NCBI GenBank assembly: GCA_944321185.1 | Contig: CALUKH010000014.1 | Span: 1-45,892, forward strand | Reading direction: 5' to 3' | Length of the DNA stretch: 45,892 bases | Source of the DNA: an uncultured Alistipes sp. | GTDB taxonomy: Bacteria > Bacteroidota > Bacteroidia > Bacteroidales > Rikenellaceae | Shown: piece after piece, positions 36,030-44,086 of the stretch | Layout: the number at the start of each line of letters is the position of its first letter | Position numbering within the stretch: position 1 is the first letter of the stretch | The notes under the pieces: model-generated | Databases searched by the model: none | Told to the model about the DNA's origin: nothing | Seen by the model: only the letters and a program-made list of their open reading frames with translations | Made by a program: the position numbers and the translations under genes

Positions 36030-36063
36030 CATTTTTTTGGGAATAAATCGTTATTTTCGTACC

Positions 36064-36987
36064 ATGATTCGCATTTCGTTGATTATTCCTACACACAATC
36101 GGGCTGAAGAGCTGTTGCGGGCCCTGAGGTCGGTCGTGCGGCAGGATCTGCCGGTGGACGAATGGGAGTGTGTGGTGGTCAGCAACAATTCGACCGATGA
36201 TACCGAGGTCCGCTTTGCGGCCTTTGCGCGGGAGCATGCAACTTGTAATCTGCGCCTTGTGCATGAAACGGGCCCGGGGGTGTCGTATGCCCGCAACCGG
36301 GGGCTTCGCGAGGCACGGGCTCCGTGGGTGGCCTGCATCGACGATGACGAACGCATCAACGAAGGTTTTCTGCGGGCCTACGTAGAATTTTTCGAGACGC
36401 ATCCCGAGGCGGTGGTGGCCGGCGGGCGGATCATTGCCGAATATCCGACGGGACGTCCCGACTGGATGTCGCATTATGTCGAGATGCCCATCGCCAATCC
36501 GATGGATTTCGGTCCGGAGGTGCGATCCTTTCCGAAGGGACGGGTTCCCGGGGGCGGCAACATGGCTTTCCGGCTTGCTGGGCTGGCCTCCTACGGCGGG
36601 TTTGATCCCTCGTTGGGACGCGTCAACGGCAGGTTGATCGGCGGTGAGGAGAACGATCTTTTCGAACGGTTGCTGCAGGGCGGCGAGACGATCTGGTATG
36701 TCCCCGATGCCGTCATGTGGCACATCATTCCGCAGCGGAAACTCACTCGCGACTATTTCCGGAATTTGAGTTATAACGTGGGGGTCAGTCAGCGACTCCG
36801 CGCACGGATTCATCACCGGCTTCCGAAGGCGCTGTTGATGGAGTTGTTCAAATGGGGGGCGACCCTGCTGTTGTGCTGCACGATGGCTCCGTTCCGGTCA
36901 CTCTGGCTGCTGCGGATGCGTTGGAACATTTCGCGCGGTTTGTTCCGTCCGCTTCCGGCTGAACGAAGCGATGACCGGACGGCGTGA
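36064..36987 (+). CDS. Family 2 glycosyltransferase
   Basis: GT-A fold transferase of 307 residues: N-terminal ISLIIPTHNRAEELLRAL, the nucleotide-sugar-binding VVVSNNSTDDT, ACIDDDERI providing the DxD-type metal ligand, and acceptor-region motifs GGGNMAFRL and GGEENDLFERL. A C-terminal hydrophobic stretch (LLMELFKWGATLLLCCTMAPF) may associate with the membrane. Donor and acceptor unknown; no polysaccharide cluster surrounds it. Divergent from the dsbD-like gene. ATG at 36064 directly precedes the family N-terminus. Confidence 0.92.
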   Translation: MIRISLIIPTHNRAEELLRALRSVVRQDLPVDEWECVVVSNNSTDDTEVRFAAFAREHATCNLRLVHETGPGVSYARNRGLREARAPWVACIDDDERINEGFLRAYVEFFETHPEAVVAGGRIIAEYPTGRPDWMSHYVEMPIANPMDFGPEVRSFPKGRVPGGGNMAFRLAGLASYGGFDPSLGRVNGRLIGGEENDLFERLLQGGETIWYVPDAVMWHIIPQRKLTRDYFRNLSYNVGVSQRLRARIHHRLPKALLMELFKWGATLLLCCTMAPFRSLWLLRMRWNISRGLFRPLPAERSDDRTA

Positions 36988-37062
36988 TTGGATGGCTTGT
37001 CCGGGTGTGCGGCGGTCGCCGGATGGGGCATCCCGTTTATGGCGGATCCTCACTTTATAGAG

Positions 37063-37098
37063 AAAGAGGGCCGATTCCTTCAGGGATCGGTCCTCTTT
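37063..37098. terminator. Terminator between the glycosyltransferase and PfkB-type kinase genes
   Basis: 13-base stem AAAGAGGGCCGAT / ATCGGTCCTCTTT with one G-T pair and a 10-base loop, between two convergent genes. T-tracts are short on both strands. Confidence 0.7.
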
Positions 37099-37213
37099 CG
37101 TACTTATTGTCCGCTTTCGTAGGGGCCTGCCCGACCTTTCTGACGGAGGCCTCTCCTCGCAACTCGGTGGCTGGCTCTTTTCGTCGGCCGGCACCTCTCT
37201 GCGGCCCTTCCTC

Positions 37214-38248
37214 TTAGAAGAGGTATTTTTCGTGCTTGACTTTGTTGACCAGCCGGTAGATGTCCTCCCAAGCCTCCTCGCCGAAGGTCGTGCCTACGAC
37301 CTCGATCACCTTGCCGGCCGTGATGGCACCGATCGTACCGCACTGCCGCAGCGAAAGCCCGTCGCAAAGTCCCGAGAGGAACCCCGCGGCATAGAAGTCT
37401 CCGGCACCGGTGGTGTCGACACGCTTGGCGGCGGCCATGATTCCCACGTGGACGACCTCGTCGCCCTGTTTGATCATGGCGCCCTTGGTGCCGATCTTCA
37501 CCACGGCCAGTTCGCACATCTCCGAGATCTGCTGCAGGGCGTTGAGCGGTTCGGCCTCACAGGTGAAGGTCTTGGCCTCGTCCTCGTTGGCGAAGACGAT
37601 ATCGACATGTTCGCGGACCAGCGAGCGGAGGAATTCGAGGTTCTCGGCCACGATGTTGAAGCTGGCCAGATCGATGGCCACCTTCAGCCCGCACTCCTTG
37701 GCCGTGCGGACGGCCTGCAGGATCAGATCGTGGTTCTGGACCAGGTAACCCTCGACATAGAGGCAGTCGTAACCGTCGAAGATCGTGGGTTCGATCTCGT
37801 CGGCCGAGAGCTCCAGGGCGGCCCCCAGATGGGTGATCATCGTCCGTTCGCCGTCGGCCGAGATCAGCGACACGCACTTGCCCGAACGCTCCTGACCGCG
37901 GAAAATGATCGGTTCGATGCCGAGGTTCTCGAGCGCCTGGACGAAGAAATCACCCGTGGTGTCGGGGCCGACCTTGCCGATGAATCCCACGCTGCAACCC
38001 AGCTGCGCCATGGCACGGATGGTATTTCCGGCCGATCCTCCGAGCGAAAGCGAGTAGGGAAGTCCGGCGACCGATTTCGAGATTTCGGTCTGGAGCCGCG
38101 TGTCGACCAGGCTCATCGAGCCTTTGGCCAGCTTGAAACGTCCCAGGACGGAGTCGGTTTTCAGATTGACCAGCATGTCCGTGAGGGCATTGCCGATACC
38201 GATGACGCGCTTGATGCGCCGATGTTCGGGTTTCTCGTTGAAGTTCAT
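37214..38248 (-). CDS. PfkB-family sugar/adenosine kinase
   Basis: Ribokinase-family kinase of 344 residues. N-terminal IGIGNALTDMLVNL, LGGSAGNTIRAMAQLG, GFIGKVGPDTTGDFF, and the C-terminal signature DTTGAGDFYAAGF with the catalytic Asp. The N-terminus and overall pattern resemble the adenosine-kinase branch, common in Bacteroidetes, which phosphorylates adenosine to AMP. Ribokinase or another sugar kinase is possible. It follows pfkA by 36 bases on the same strand. Confidence 0.85.
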   Translation of the reverse strand: MNFNEKPEHRRIKRVIGIGNALTDMLVNLKTDSVLGRFKLAKGSMSLVDTRLQTEISKSVAGLPYSLSLGGSAGNTIRAMAQLGCSVGFIGKVGPDTTGDFFVQALENLGIEPIIFRGQERSGKCVSLISADGERTMITHLGAALELSADEIEPTIFDGYDCLYVEGYLVQNHDLILQAVRTAKECGLKVAIDLASFNIVAENLEFLRSLVREHVDIVFANEDEAKTFTCEAEPLNALQQISEMCELAVVKIGTKGAMIKQGDEVVHVGIMAAAKRVDTTGAGDFYAAGFLSGLCDGLSLRQCGTIGAITAGKVIEVVGTTFGEEAWEDIYRLVNKVKHEKYLF

Positions 38249-38284
38249 GCGTTTGAGTTGCAGTCGGCCGACAGTGGGCCGGGA

Positions 38285-39265
38285 TTAGATCGAAAGAATT
38301 TTTACCAGATCCAGATCGCTGCGATCGATGCCCTTGTTGTGTTTGATGGCCTTGGCGAAGGGGACGTAGACGATCTTGCCGTTCATCGTACCGATCATCA
38401 CGTTGCGCTGACCGTCGAGGATGGCCTCGATGGCGGCTTCGCCCATGCGCGAGGCGAGGATGCGGTCGACGGCCGTGGGCGAACCTCCGCGCTGGATGTG
38501 GCCCAGGATCGTCACGCGGGCGTCATATTGCGGGAACTCCTTCTTGACACGTTCGGCCAGAGCCGTGGCGCCGCCCGTCTTGGGGTTTTCGGCGACGATG
38601 ACGATAGCCGAGTTTTTGCTTTTGCGGAATCCGTGGTTGATGAGTTCGGCCAGCTGGTCGACCTCGGTCTCCATTTCGGGGATGATGGCCGCTTCGGAGC
38701 CGGTGGCGATGGCGCTGTTCAGGGCCAGATAGCCGGCCGTGTGGCCCATGACCTCGACGAAGAAGAGGCGTTCGTGGCTCGAGGCCGTATCGCGCAGTTT
38801 GTCGACGGCCTGCATGATGGTGTTCAGGGCCGTGTCATAGCCGATGGTCGAATCGGTTCCGCCGAGGTCGTTGTCGATCGTACCGGGCAGTCCGACGATC
38901 GGCACGTTGTACTCTTCGGCGAAGATCGTGGCACCGGTCAGCGAGCCGTCGCCGCCGATCACGACCAGTGTGTCGATACCGGCCGCCACCATGTTGTCGT
39001 AGGCCATCTTGCGGCCCTCGGCCGTCATGAACTCCTTGCAGCGGGCCGTTTTGAGGATCGTGCCGCCCATCTGGATGATGTTGCTGACGCTCTGCGACTT
39101 GAACTCCACGATTTCGTTGAAGACCAGACCCTTGTAGCCACGCATGATGCCCTTGACGGCAAAGCCGTTGTAGATGGCGCTTCGCGTCACGGCACGAATT
39201 GCTGCATTCATGCCGGGGGCGTCGCCTCCGGAGGTCAGAATGCCGATACATTTGTTAGCTCCCAT
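38285..39265 (-). CDS. pfkA: ATP-dependent 6-phosphofructokinase
   Basis: Glycolytic enzyme converting fructose 6-phosphate to the 1,6-bisphosphate. The 326 residues (family about 320) show [17 protein letters not shown] at 8-24, GGDGS at 104-108 and catalytic TIDND at 129-133. Gly in GGDGS and Gly, not Lys, before TIDND support ATP and not pyrophosphate as donor. Later: [10 protein letters not shown] and [16 protein letters not shown]. Start 39265 (MGANKCIG) follows a perfect promoter with a leader of about 25 bases; upstream in-frame ATGs overlap that promoter. Confidence 0.96.
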   Translation of the reverse strand: MGANKCIGILTSGGDAPGMNAAIRAVTRSAIYNGFAVKGIMRGYKGLVFNEIVEFKSQSVSNIIQMGGTILKTARCKEFMTAEGRKMAYDNMVAAGIDTLVVIGGDGSLTGATIFAEEYNVPIVGLPGTIDNDLGGTDSTIGYDTALNTIMQAVDKLRDTASSHERLFFVEVMGHTAGYLALNSAIATGSEAAIIPEMETEVDQLAELINHGFRKSKNSAIVIVAENPKTGGATALAERVKKEFPQYDARVTILGHIQRGGSPTAVDRILASRMGEAAIEAILDGQRNVMIGTMNGKIVYVPFAKAIKHNKGIDRSDLDLVKILSI

Positions 39266-39294
39266 ACTCACATTTGTTTGAAAACAAAACCGCT

Positions 39295-39325
39295 CAAAGG
39301 TAGTTATTTTTTCAGTATTTTCAAA
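39295..39325 (-). promoter_or_regulatory. Promoter of pfkA
   Basis: On the minus strand: TTTG (39322-39325), a 19-base spacer, TACCTTTG (39295-39302). Full match to the Bacteroidetes consensus. Confidence 0.85.
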
Positions 39326-39354
39326 AATGCGGCCAAATATCGGCGCCCGCATCT

Positions 39355-39420
39355 CGAAACACACCCGGCACGACGCGCGACAACCGATCGGTTGCCGTAT
39401 GCCGTGCCGGGCGTGTTTCG
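39355..39420. terminator. Large hairpin with nested palindrome after the PspC operon
   Basis: Arms of 18 bases (39355-39372 and 39403-39420, one mismatch) enclose a 30-base loop that itself holds the perfect 14-base palindrome CAACCGATCGGTTG (39381-39394). It lies between the last PspC gene and pfkA. No T-tract directly follows, so an intrinsic terminator is only one reading. Confidence 0.5.
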
Positions 39421-39441
39421 TGGAATTGACCCAAGCGTGTG

Positions 39442-40770
39442 TTATTCAGTGCGCAGGGAGTCGGTTTTTGCTTCAGCGGAATCCTTGCTGACGGAGGGTG
39501 AGGTTTTCGGGGTATTGGGCGAGTCGCTGGCCCGGATGGAGAACTTCCTGCCGTCGGCATTGACCTCCAGTTCGCCCCGGTCCTTGTCGACGGTGATGTC
39601 GATCGATTCCGAGGGTACGGCGATGTGCATCCAGCGGCGACCCTCTTCGACGAAGCTCTCCGAGTCGTAGTCTTCGAGCAGATGTTCGAGGTTCGTGGTG
39701 TCGCCGTTGATGATGAGATCGCTGTGGAAGATGCGTTCGATATTGGCCTTTTTGGCCCGGATCTTGTCGCTGACATTGTCGTGGATGGCGATTGCCGCGC
39801 AGCCGATGATCGTGGCGAGCCAGACGAGGAAGATGGCCAGGACGCTCTTGGGGTTGGGTTTGCGCGAGGCGATCAGACACATCAGCACGTAGATCAGCAG
39901 GATGAACGGGATCAGGAGGACAATGATGGCCAGGATGGGAACCCATAGCGAGAAATCGGCGAATTGGTCGAGATGAATCTGTTCGGGACCGCCGATTACG
40001 ACGGCAATCAGGGCGATGACCAGGGCGCAGGCCCCCATGATGAGGCCGAAGACGAGGATGCCGGCGAAGATTTTCAGCAGGATGAGGACGATCTTTCCGA
40101 AGAGTGAGACGGCTTCGGCGACGATCGGTTTGGCCTTGGCGTCGGGTTCGTTGTTGGCGGCCGCGGCGGTGACTTCGCTGATCGACTGGGCGGTGATGCG
40201 CTGACCGTTCATTTCGAGTTTCTGACGGGCCGTGCGGGCAGCCGGGACGGCGAACCACATGATGAAGTAGCAGATCAGGAAGATCCCGAAGAGGTTGCCG
40301 AACAGGGGTCCGAACCAGAAGAGGAACGGGATGCCGCCGAAGCAGCTCAGCAGCAGCGGCAGGAAGAGGGCCAGCCGTACCCAGACGGGATCGATGTCGA
40401 AGTATTTGCCGATTCCGGCGCAGACGCCGCCGAGCTTGGCGTTCTGCGTGTCGCGGTAGAGGCGGCGCGGGATGCGAGGGGTTTCGTATTGCAGGTCGCG
40501 GTCGGAGCTCTCGTCGGAGATGTCTTCGGCGGACCCCATCTGCGCGATGATGTTCATCATCAGGGGTTTTTCGACGATGCGGGTGTTGTCCTGCGCCGAG
40601 AGGATCAGTTCGGCGATGCGGGCTTCGATGTCGGCGACGATCTCCGCACCGTCGGGTGTATTGCGGTAGTTCTCCTTGAGGCTTTCGAGGTAGGCATCGA
40701 GAGCTTCGTAGGCGTCGATGTCCATGGTGAAGGCTACGCCCGAGATGCTGCATTTCTTGATTTCTTTCAT
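39442..40770 (-). CDS. Large PspC-domain membrane protein
   Basis: Protein of 442 residues, last of the operon. N-terminal about 95 residues resemble the N-terminus of the 171-residue PspC protein at 42278-42793 ([18 protein letters not shown]). The PspC domain follows ([27 protein letters not shown]), then several transmembrane stretches and a polar C-terminal domain ([21 protein letters not shown]) probably outside the membrane. PspC proteins sense or respond to membrane stress in enterobacteria; here function is inferred. Confidence 0.88.
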   Translation of the reverse strand: MKEIKKCSISGVAFTMDIDAYEALDAYLESLKENYRNTPDGAEIVADIEARIAELILSAQDNTRIVEKPLMMNIIAQMGSAEDISDESSDRDLQYETPRIPRRLYRDTQNAKLGGVCAGIGKYFDIDPVWVRLALFLPLLLSCFGGIPFLFWFGPLFGNLFGIFLICYFIMWFAVPAARTARQKLEMNGQRITAQSISEVTAAAANNEPDAKAKPIVAEAVSLFGKIVLILLKIFAGILVFGLIMGACALVIALIAVVIGGPEQIHLDQFADFSLWVPILAIIVLLIPFILLIYVLMCLIASRKPNPKSVLAIFLVWLATIIGCAAIAIHDNVSDKIRAKKANIERIFHSDLIINGDTTNLEHLLEDYDSESFVEEGRRWMHIAVPSESIDITVDKDRGELEVNADGRKFSIRASDSPNTPKTSPSVSKDSAEAKTDSLRTE

Positions 40771-40821
40771 GGCGATAGATTGTATGCGGATGGGTTGTTG
40801 GCGGATATTTTGCGGCGACTC

Positions 40822-41685
40822 CTACTCACGGCGGATACCGCCGCCGCTCGATTTGGTGGCTTCGACCCGGCAGTCGCCCGAGTATCGGATTCCGGCGCCG
40901 CTCGAGGCCGAGGCCTTGAGTGTTTCGGTGCAGTTCACCGAGGCTTTCGAACCGCTCGAGGCTGTGAGGTCGGCCCGCTGTGCGGTCAGTTCCGAGGCAT
41001 CGATCTTGCTGGCCGAATTGCTTCTGCTTTCGAAGTACTCCGTTTGTCCCCGGAGCGTGATTCCGGCGGCACTCGAGGCGCTGGCCGTGCAGGATCTCGA
41101 TTTGATCTGGGCGCGGACCTCGGCGGCGCTCGAAGCCTCGATGTTGCACGTGGCTGCCTCGACCGTCAGATCCACATCGGCGGCACTCGAGGCGTCGATG
41201 CTGCACGAACCGGCCTTGACCGAGGCTTCGATCTCGGCGGCACTCGAGGCCTTGACCAGCAGATCTTTCCCCGTCAGTTCGACCTGGCTGCCGTGGATCT
41301 CGGCGGCGCTCGAGGCTCTCAGGGCGCGGAACGTCCGTCCCTGAACGGGGATCGTCACCGTGACGTGGATGTTGTTGATCGATTTGATCCGGCGGTCGAT
41401 CGTCACCTGCAGTTCGCCCTCTTCGGACTCCACGATGACCCATTCCATGACGTTGTCGTCGGCATCGATGCGGATTTTGTCGCCCTGCTCCGCGAGGATG
41501 ACCTTCACGGCGCGCGAGGTATTGATGGCGTCGAATTCGGGGATCGGGATCTCCCGGGTGACGATATTTCCGCTGGCCTTGATGATGCGTTTGCCCGGCA
41601 GGGGTGCTGCGAAGCCGTCCGTGCCGACGAGGCAGGCGGCAACCGCTACGGCCAGGGTCGTGATGATCCAAAGTATCTTTCTCAT
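40822..41685 (-). CDS. Head-GIN-domain (DUF2807) beta-solenoid protein
   Basis: Exported protein of 287 residues: signal peptide (ILWIITTLAVAVAACLVG), then the GIN head (FDAINTSRAVKVILAEQGDKIRI), then a solenoid in which SSAAE/SSAA recurs about every 20 residues (about five clear turns and several weaker SSG/NSA turns). The end is KSSGGGIRRE. Such DUF2807 proteins are predicted periplasmic or surface adhesin-like parallel beta-helices. Start at 41685 gives the signal peptide; it follows the PadR gene by 11 bases. Confidence 0.9.
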   Translation of the reverse strand: MRKILWIITTLAVAVAACLVGTDGFAAPLPGKRIIKASGNIVTREIPIPEFDAINTSRAVKVILAEQGDKIRIDADDNVMEWVIVESEEGELQVTIDRRIKSINNIHVTVTIPVQGRTFRALRASSAAEIHGSQVELTGKDLLVKASSAAEIEASVKAGSCSIDASSAADVDLTVEAATCNIEASSAAEVRAQIKSRSCTASASSAAGITLRGQTEYFESRSNSASKIDASELTAQRADLTASSGSKASVNCTETLKASASSGAGIRYSGDCRVEATKSSGGGIRRE

Positions 41686-41696
41686 GGGAATCGTTT

Positions 41697-42053
41697 TTAC
41701 GCGTTGTTTGATTCGTTTTCGAGGCTGATGCCGTGACGGATGCGGCGGATCTGACCGACGAGTTCGTCCCACGCCTCATCGAGCGTATGGAGATATTCCC
41801 GGCCCTTCTCCGTGAGGGTATAGTACTTGCGGGGCGGGCCCTGCGGGGACTCTTCCCAGCGGTAGGTGAGCAGGCCGGCGTTTTTCTGCCGGGTGAGGAT
41901 CGGGTAGAGCGTGCCCTCGACGACGATCATCTCGGCCTGCTTGAGTTCGGCGATGATCTTCGGAGCATACGAGTCTCCGCGCGAGAGGATGGCGAGGATG
42001 CAGTACTCCAGAATTCCTTTGCGCATTTGCGCCTTGACGTTGTCTTCAGCCAT
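41697..42053 (-). CDS. PadR-family transcriptional regulator
   Basis: Winged-helix regulator of 118 residues: MRKGILEYCILAILSRGDSYAPKIIAEL (PadR helices), VEGTLYPILTRQKNAGLL (recognition helix) and KYYTLTEKGREYLHTLDEAW (wing and dimer helix). Short PadR of the PadR-s2 type. Located inside the PspC/GIN operon, so it probably autoregulates it; the dyad in the operon promoter is a candidate site. Confidence 0.92.
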   Translation of the reverse strand: MAEDNVKAQMRKGILEYCILAILSRGDSYAPKIIAELKQAEMIVVEGTLYPILTRQKNAGLLTYRWEESPQGPPRKYYTLTEKGREYLHTLDEAWDELVGQIRRIRHGISLENESNNA

Positions 42054-42056
42054 GTT

Positions 42057-42272
42057 TTAGGGTTTTATGGTTTGGCGGGGGGCCTGCGGGATGATCAGCC
42101 AGAGGACGAGGTAGACCCACAGCGAGAGCCCTCCGAAGAGGATGAATACCAGCAGCGCGATCCGGACGCGGGAGACGCCGATGCCGAAGAATTCGGCCAG
42201 ACCGCCGCATATGCCGGCGATGATCCGTTCCTGGCGGGAACGATAGAGGTGACGGTTGTCGGTTTCGGGCAT
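42057..42272 (-). CDS. Small PspC-domain protein
   Basis: Protein of 71 residues that is essentially one PspC domain: RHLYRSRQERIIAGICGGLAEFFGIG, then a single long hydrophobic segment (VRIALLVFILFGGLSLWVYLVLWLIIP). Related to the PspC modules on either side, suggesting tandem duplication. It ends 3 bases before the PadR start. Confidence 0.9.
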   Translation of the reverse strand: MPETDNRHLYRSRQERIIAGICGGLAEFFGIGVSRVRIALLVFILFGGLSLWVYLVLWLIIPQAPRQTIKP

Positions 42273-42277
42273 GGGGA

Positions 42278-42793
42278 TTACGATTTTGGGTGAAGGAGGT
42301 CGTACGGTTCAATCGGCTCTTCGGGGATGACGATCCAGAGGATGATGTAGACCCAGATGGAGAGGCCGCCGAAGAAGATCAGCAGCAGGGTCAGCAGCCG
42401 CATCATCGAGGCTTCGACGCCGAAGAATTTGGCCAGACCGCCGCATACGCCGGCAATCGATCGTTCGGTGCGCGAACGGTAGAGTTTGCGGGGTGTGTTT
42501 CCCGGCATCGGGCCGGTTTGCGACGCGGCGGTGCGGGGTTCCCCGAAGGCCGAGGGATCCCCCATCCGGGTCATGGCGGCGCGGGCCATCTCGACGGTGA
42601 CCACACACATCGGCGAGGTCACCTGTTCGCGGAAGATCTCCGCCATGCGGGCTTCGATGTCGGCCATCGTTTCGGAGACGTCTTCGGGCAGCCGCCTGCG
42701 GATGTCGTCGAAGTAGCGGTCCAGAAGCCGGTAGGCATCCACGTCGAGGGTAAATGCCGTGGAGCCGATGTTTACGTTTACGGTCTCTTTCAT
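42278..42793 (-). CDS. PspC-domain protein with N-terminal regulatory extension
   Basis: Protein of 171 residues. N-terminal about 95 residues are polar/helical (FTLDVDAYRLLDRYFDDIRRRL, SETMADIEARMAEIF) and match the large PspC protein. The PspC domain (RKLYRSRTERSIAGVCGGLAKFFGV) and transmembrane segment follow. First gene of the operon, 5 bases before the small PspC gene, with its own strong promoter. Confidence 0.9.
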   Translation of the reverse strand: MKETVNVNIGSTAFTLDVDAYRLLDRYFDDIRRRLPEDVSETMADIEARMAEIFREQVTSPMCVVTVEMARAAMTRMGDPSAFGEPRTAASQTGPMPGNTPRKLYRSRTERSIAGVCGGLAKFFGVEASMMRLLTLLLIFFGGLSIWVYIILWIVIPEEPIEPYDLLHPKS

Positions 42794-42845
42794 GTTCGAA
42801 GCGGTTTGTTCCGGTTTGTTTGCGGATTCAACTATTTTTATATCG

Positions 42846-42877
42846 CAAATATATGATACTTTTTAGTAGTATGCAAC
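42846..42877 (-). promoter_or_regulatory. Promoter of the PspC/PadR/GIN operon with dyad
   Basis: On the minus strand: GTTG (42874-42877), a 20-base spacer, TATATTTG (42846-42853). The spacer contains an imperfect dyad ATACT...AGTAT, a candidate PadR operator. The divergent sigma gene has only a weak -7 candidate (GATATTTG, 42908-42915). Confidence 0.65.
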
Positions 42878-42962
42878 ACATAGTACCTGTTTTTTTGAAA
42901 AATTTCCGATATTTGATACCTCGATGTTGCGTTTTGCCCACCGAGATCGTCTTACAGATACC

Positions 42963-43481
42963 ATGAAGGATTCCGAGTACACGCGATTGATCCTGCCGTT
43001 GCGCGACCGCATGTTCCGTTATGCACGGAGCCTGTTGCTCTCGTCGGTCGAGGCGGAGGATGCGGTGTGCGAGTTGCTGGCCCGGTTGTGGATCGAGCGC
43101 GGGCAGCGGGAGTTGCCGCGGCGGGTGGATTCGTTCGTGATGACGGCCCTGCGCAACCGGTGTTACGATCTGCTGCGGCAGCGGCAGGCCGATGAACGGC
43201 GCCGCGAAGCGATGACGAGATCCGTTGAACGCGTGACCGAAGCGGATATCCGCCGCATGGAGGCCCGGGAGTTGGTCCGGCGGGCGATGGCCGCGCTTCC
43301 CGACCGGCAGCGGGAGGTGCTTCATCTGAAGGAGATCGAGGGCTTCGCCACGCGGGAGATTGCCGCGATGATCGGTTGTGACGAGGCTCAGGTGCGGGTG
43401 ATTCTCTCCCGGGCACGGATGGCCCTTCGTGGAATTCTGCAAAAAATGATGGACGATGAACGAACGACAAGAACGGATTGA
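42963..43481 (+). CDS. ECF-type RNA polymerase sigma-70 factor
   Basis: Alternative sigma factor of 172 residues. Region 2: LILPLRDRMFRYARSLLLSSVEAEDAVCELLARLW and SFVMTALRNRCYDLLRQR. Region 4: MAALPDRQREVLHLKEIEG and ATREIAAMIGCDEAQVRVILSRARMALR. Start at 42963 (MKDSEYTR) fits the family; an earlier in-frame ATG at 42924 is possible. The next gene overlaps it by 26 bases, the usual sigma/anti-sigma arrangement. Confidence 0.93.
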   Translation: MKDSEYTRLILPLRDRMFRYARSLLLSSVEAEDAVCELLARLWIERGQRELPRRVDSFVMTALRNRCYDLLRQRQADERRREAMTRSVERVTEADIRRMEARELVRRAMAALPDRQREVLHLKEIEGFATREIAAMIGCDEAQVRVILSRARMALRGILQKMMDDERTTRTD

Positions 43482-44073
43482 ACGGCTGGCTGCACGCTGG
43501 CTCGAAGCGCAGACCTCGGAAGCCGAGGAGCGCGAATTGCGTGCCTTGTTGCGCGGGGATGATCTGCCTGAATCGCTGCGCGAATGGGCCGTGCTGTTCG
43601 AGGGCTTCGAGGCCCTTTCAGAGGAGTCCCTGCCCGAACGGGCGGTCGGACGGCTGCCCGTTCAGACCGCTGACCGCCGGCGCGGGAAGGTTGTCGACCG
43701 TCTGCCGGAAGACACCTCCGGTCGCCTGTCGGAAGAAGTGGCCGGATGCCTTCCCGAGATGCCGGTCCTGTGCCAACCCGCATCGACCTGCGGCCGATCT
43801 GAAGGAACGCCGGGTTCCCGGTCTGATGATCCGGCCGGATCCCGGCGGCGAGGCACCCGCCTGCGAAGAGTGCTGTTTTGGTCGGCTGCGGCCGCAGGGG
43901 TGGTGCTGGGCGTGCTGCTCGGAGTGAAGCTGTTGCGCCAACCATACTGTTACATCGACGGCAAACCCGTCTACGACAAGGAGCTGGCGCTCCGAACCAC
44001 CACCTATTTCGAAGCCTTTGAGGTCCTGGATGCCCCGGATCGCTTGGTCGACCAACTGATTGATAACCATTAA
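43456..44073 (+). CDS. Putative anti-sigma factor, single-pass membrane protein
   Basis: Protein of 205 residues: a helical cytoplasmic N-terminus (1-55, RLAARWLEAQTSEAEERELRALL), an Arg-rich low-complexity middle with repeated RLPE/GRLSEE elements (60-130), one transmembrane helix (139-160) and a short outer segment. No ZAS zinc motif is visible. Assignment rests on overlap with the sigma gene, topology and size, not on a strong domain match. Confidence 0.65.
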   Translation: MNERQERIERLAARWLEAQTSEAEERELRALLRGDDLPESLREWAVLFEGFEALSEESLPERAVGRLPVQTADRRRGKVVDRLPEDTSGRLSEEVAGCLPEMPVLCQPASTCGRSEGTPGSRSDDPAGSRRRGTRLRRVLFWSAAAAGVVLGVLLGVKLLRQPYCYIDGKPVYDKELALRTTTYFEAFEVLDAPDRLVDQLIDNH

Positions 44074-44086
44074 TGAACGTGCAGCC

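Noticed and set aside
35998-36816. N-terminal extension of the DsbD-like frame through the glycosyltransferase.
   Set aside because: It is antisense to the glycosyltransferase; a signal peptide begins exactly at 35997.
38285-39265. Pyrophosphate-dependent phosphofructokinase.
   Set aside because: GGDGS and Gly before TIDND indicate the ATP-dependent type; PPi enzymes have GGDD and Lys.
37232-39670. 812-codon frame opposite the PfkB-type kinase and pfkA.
   Set aside because: Antisense to two motif-complete kinases.
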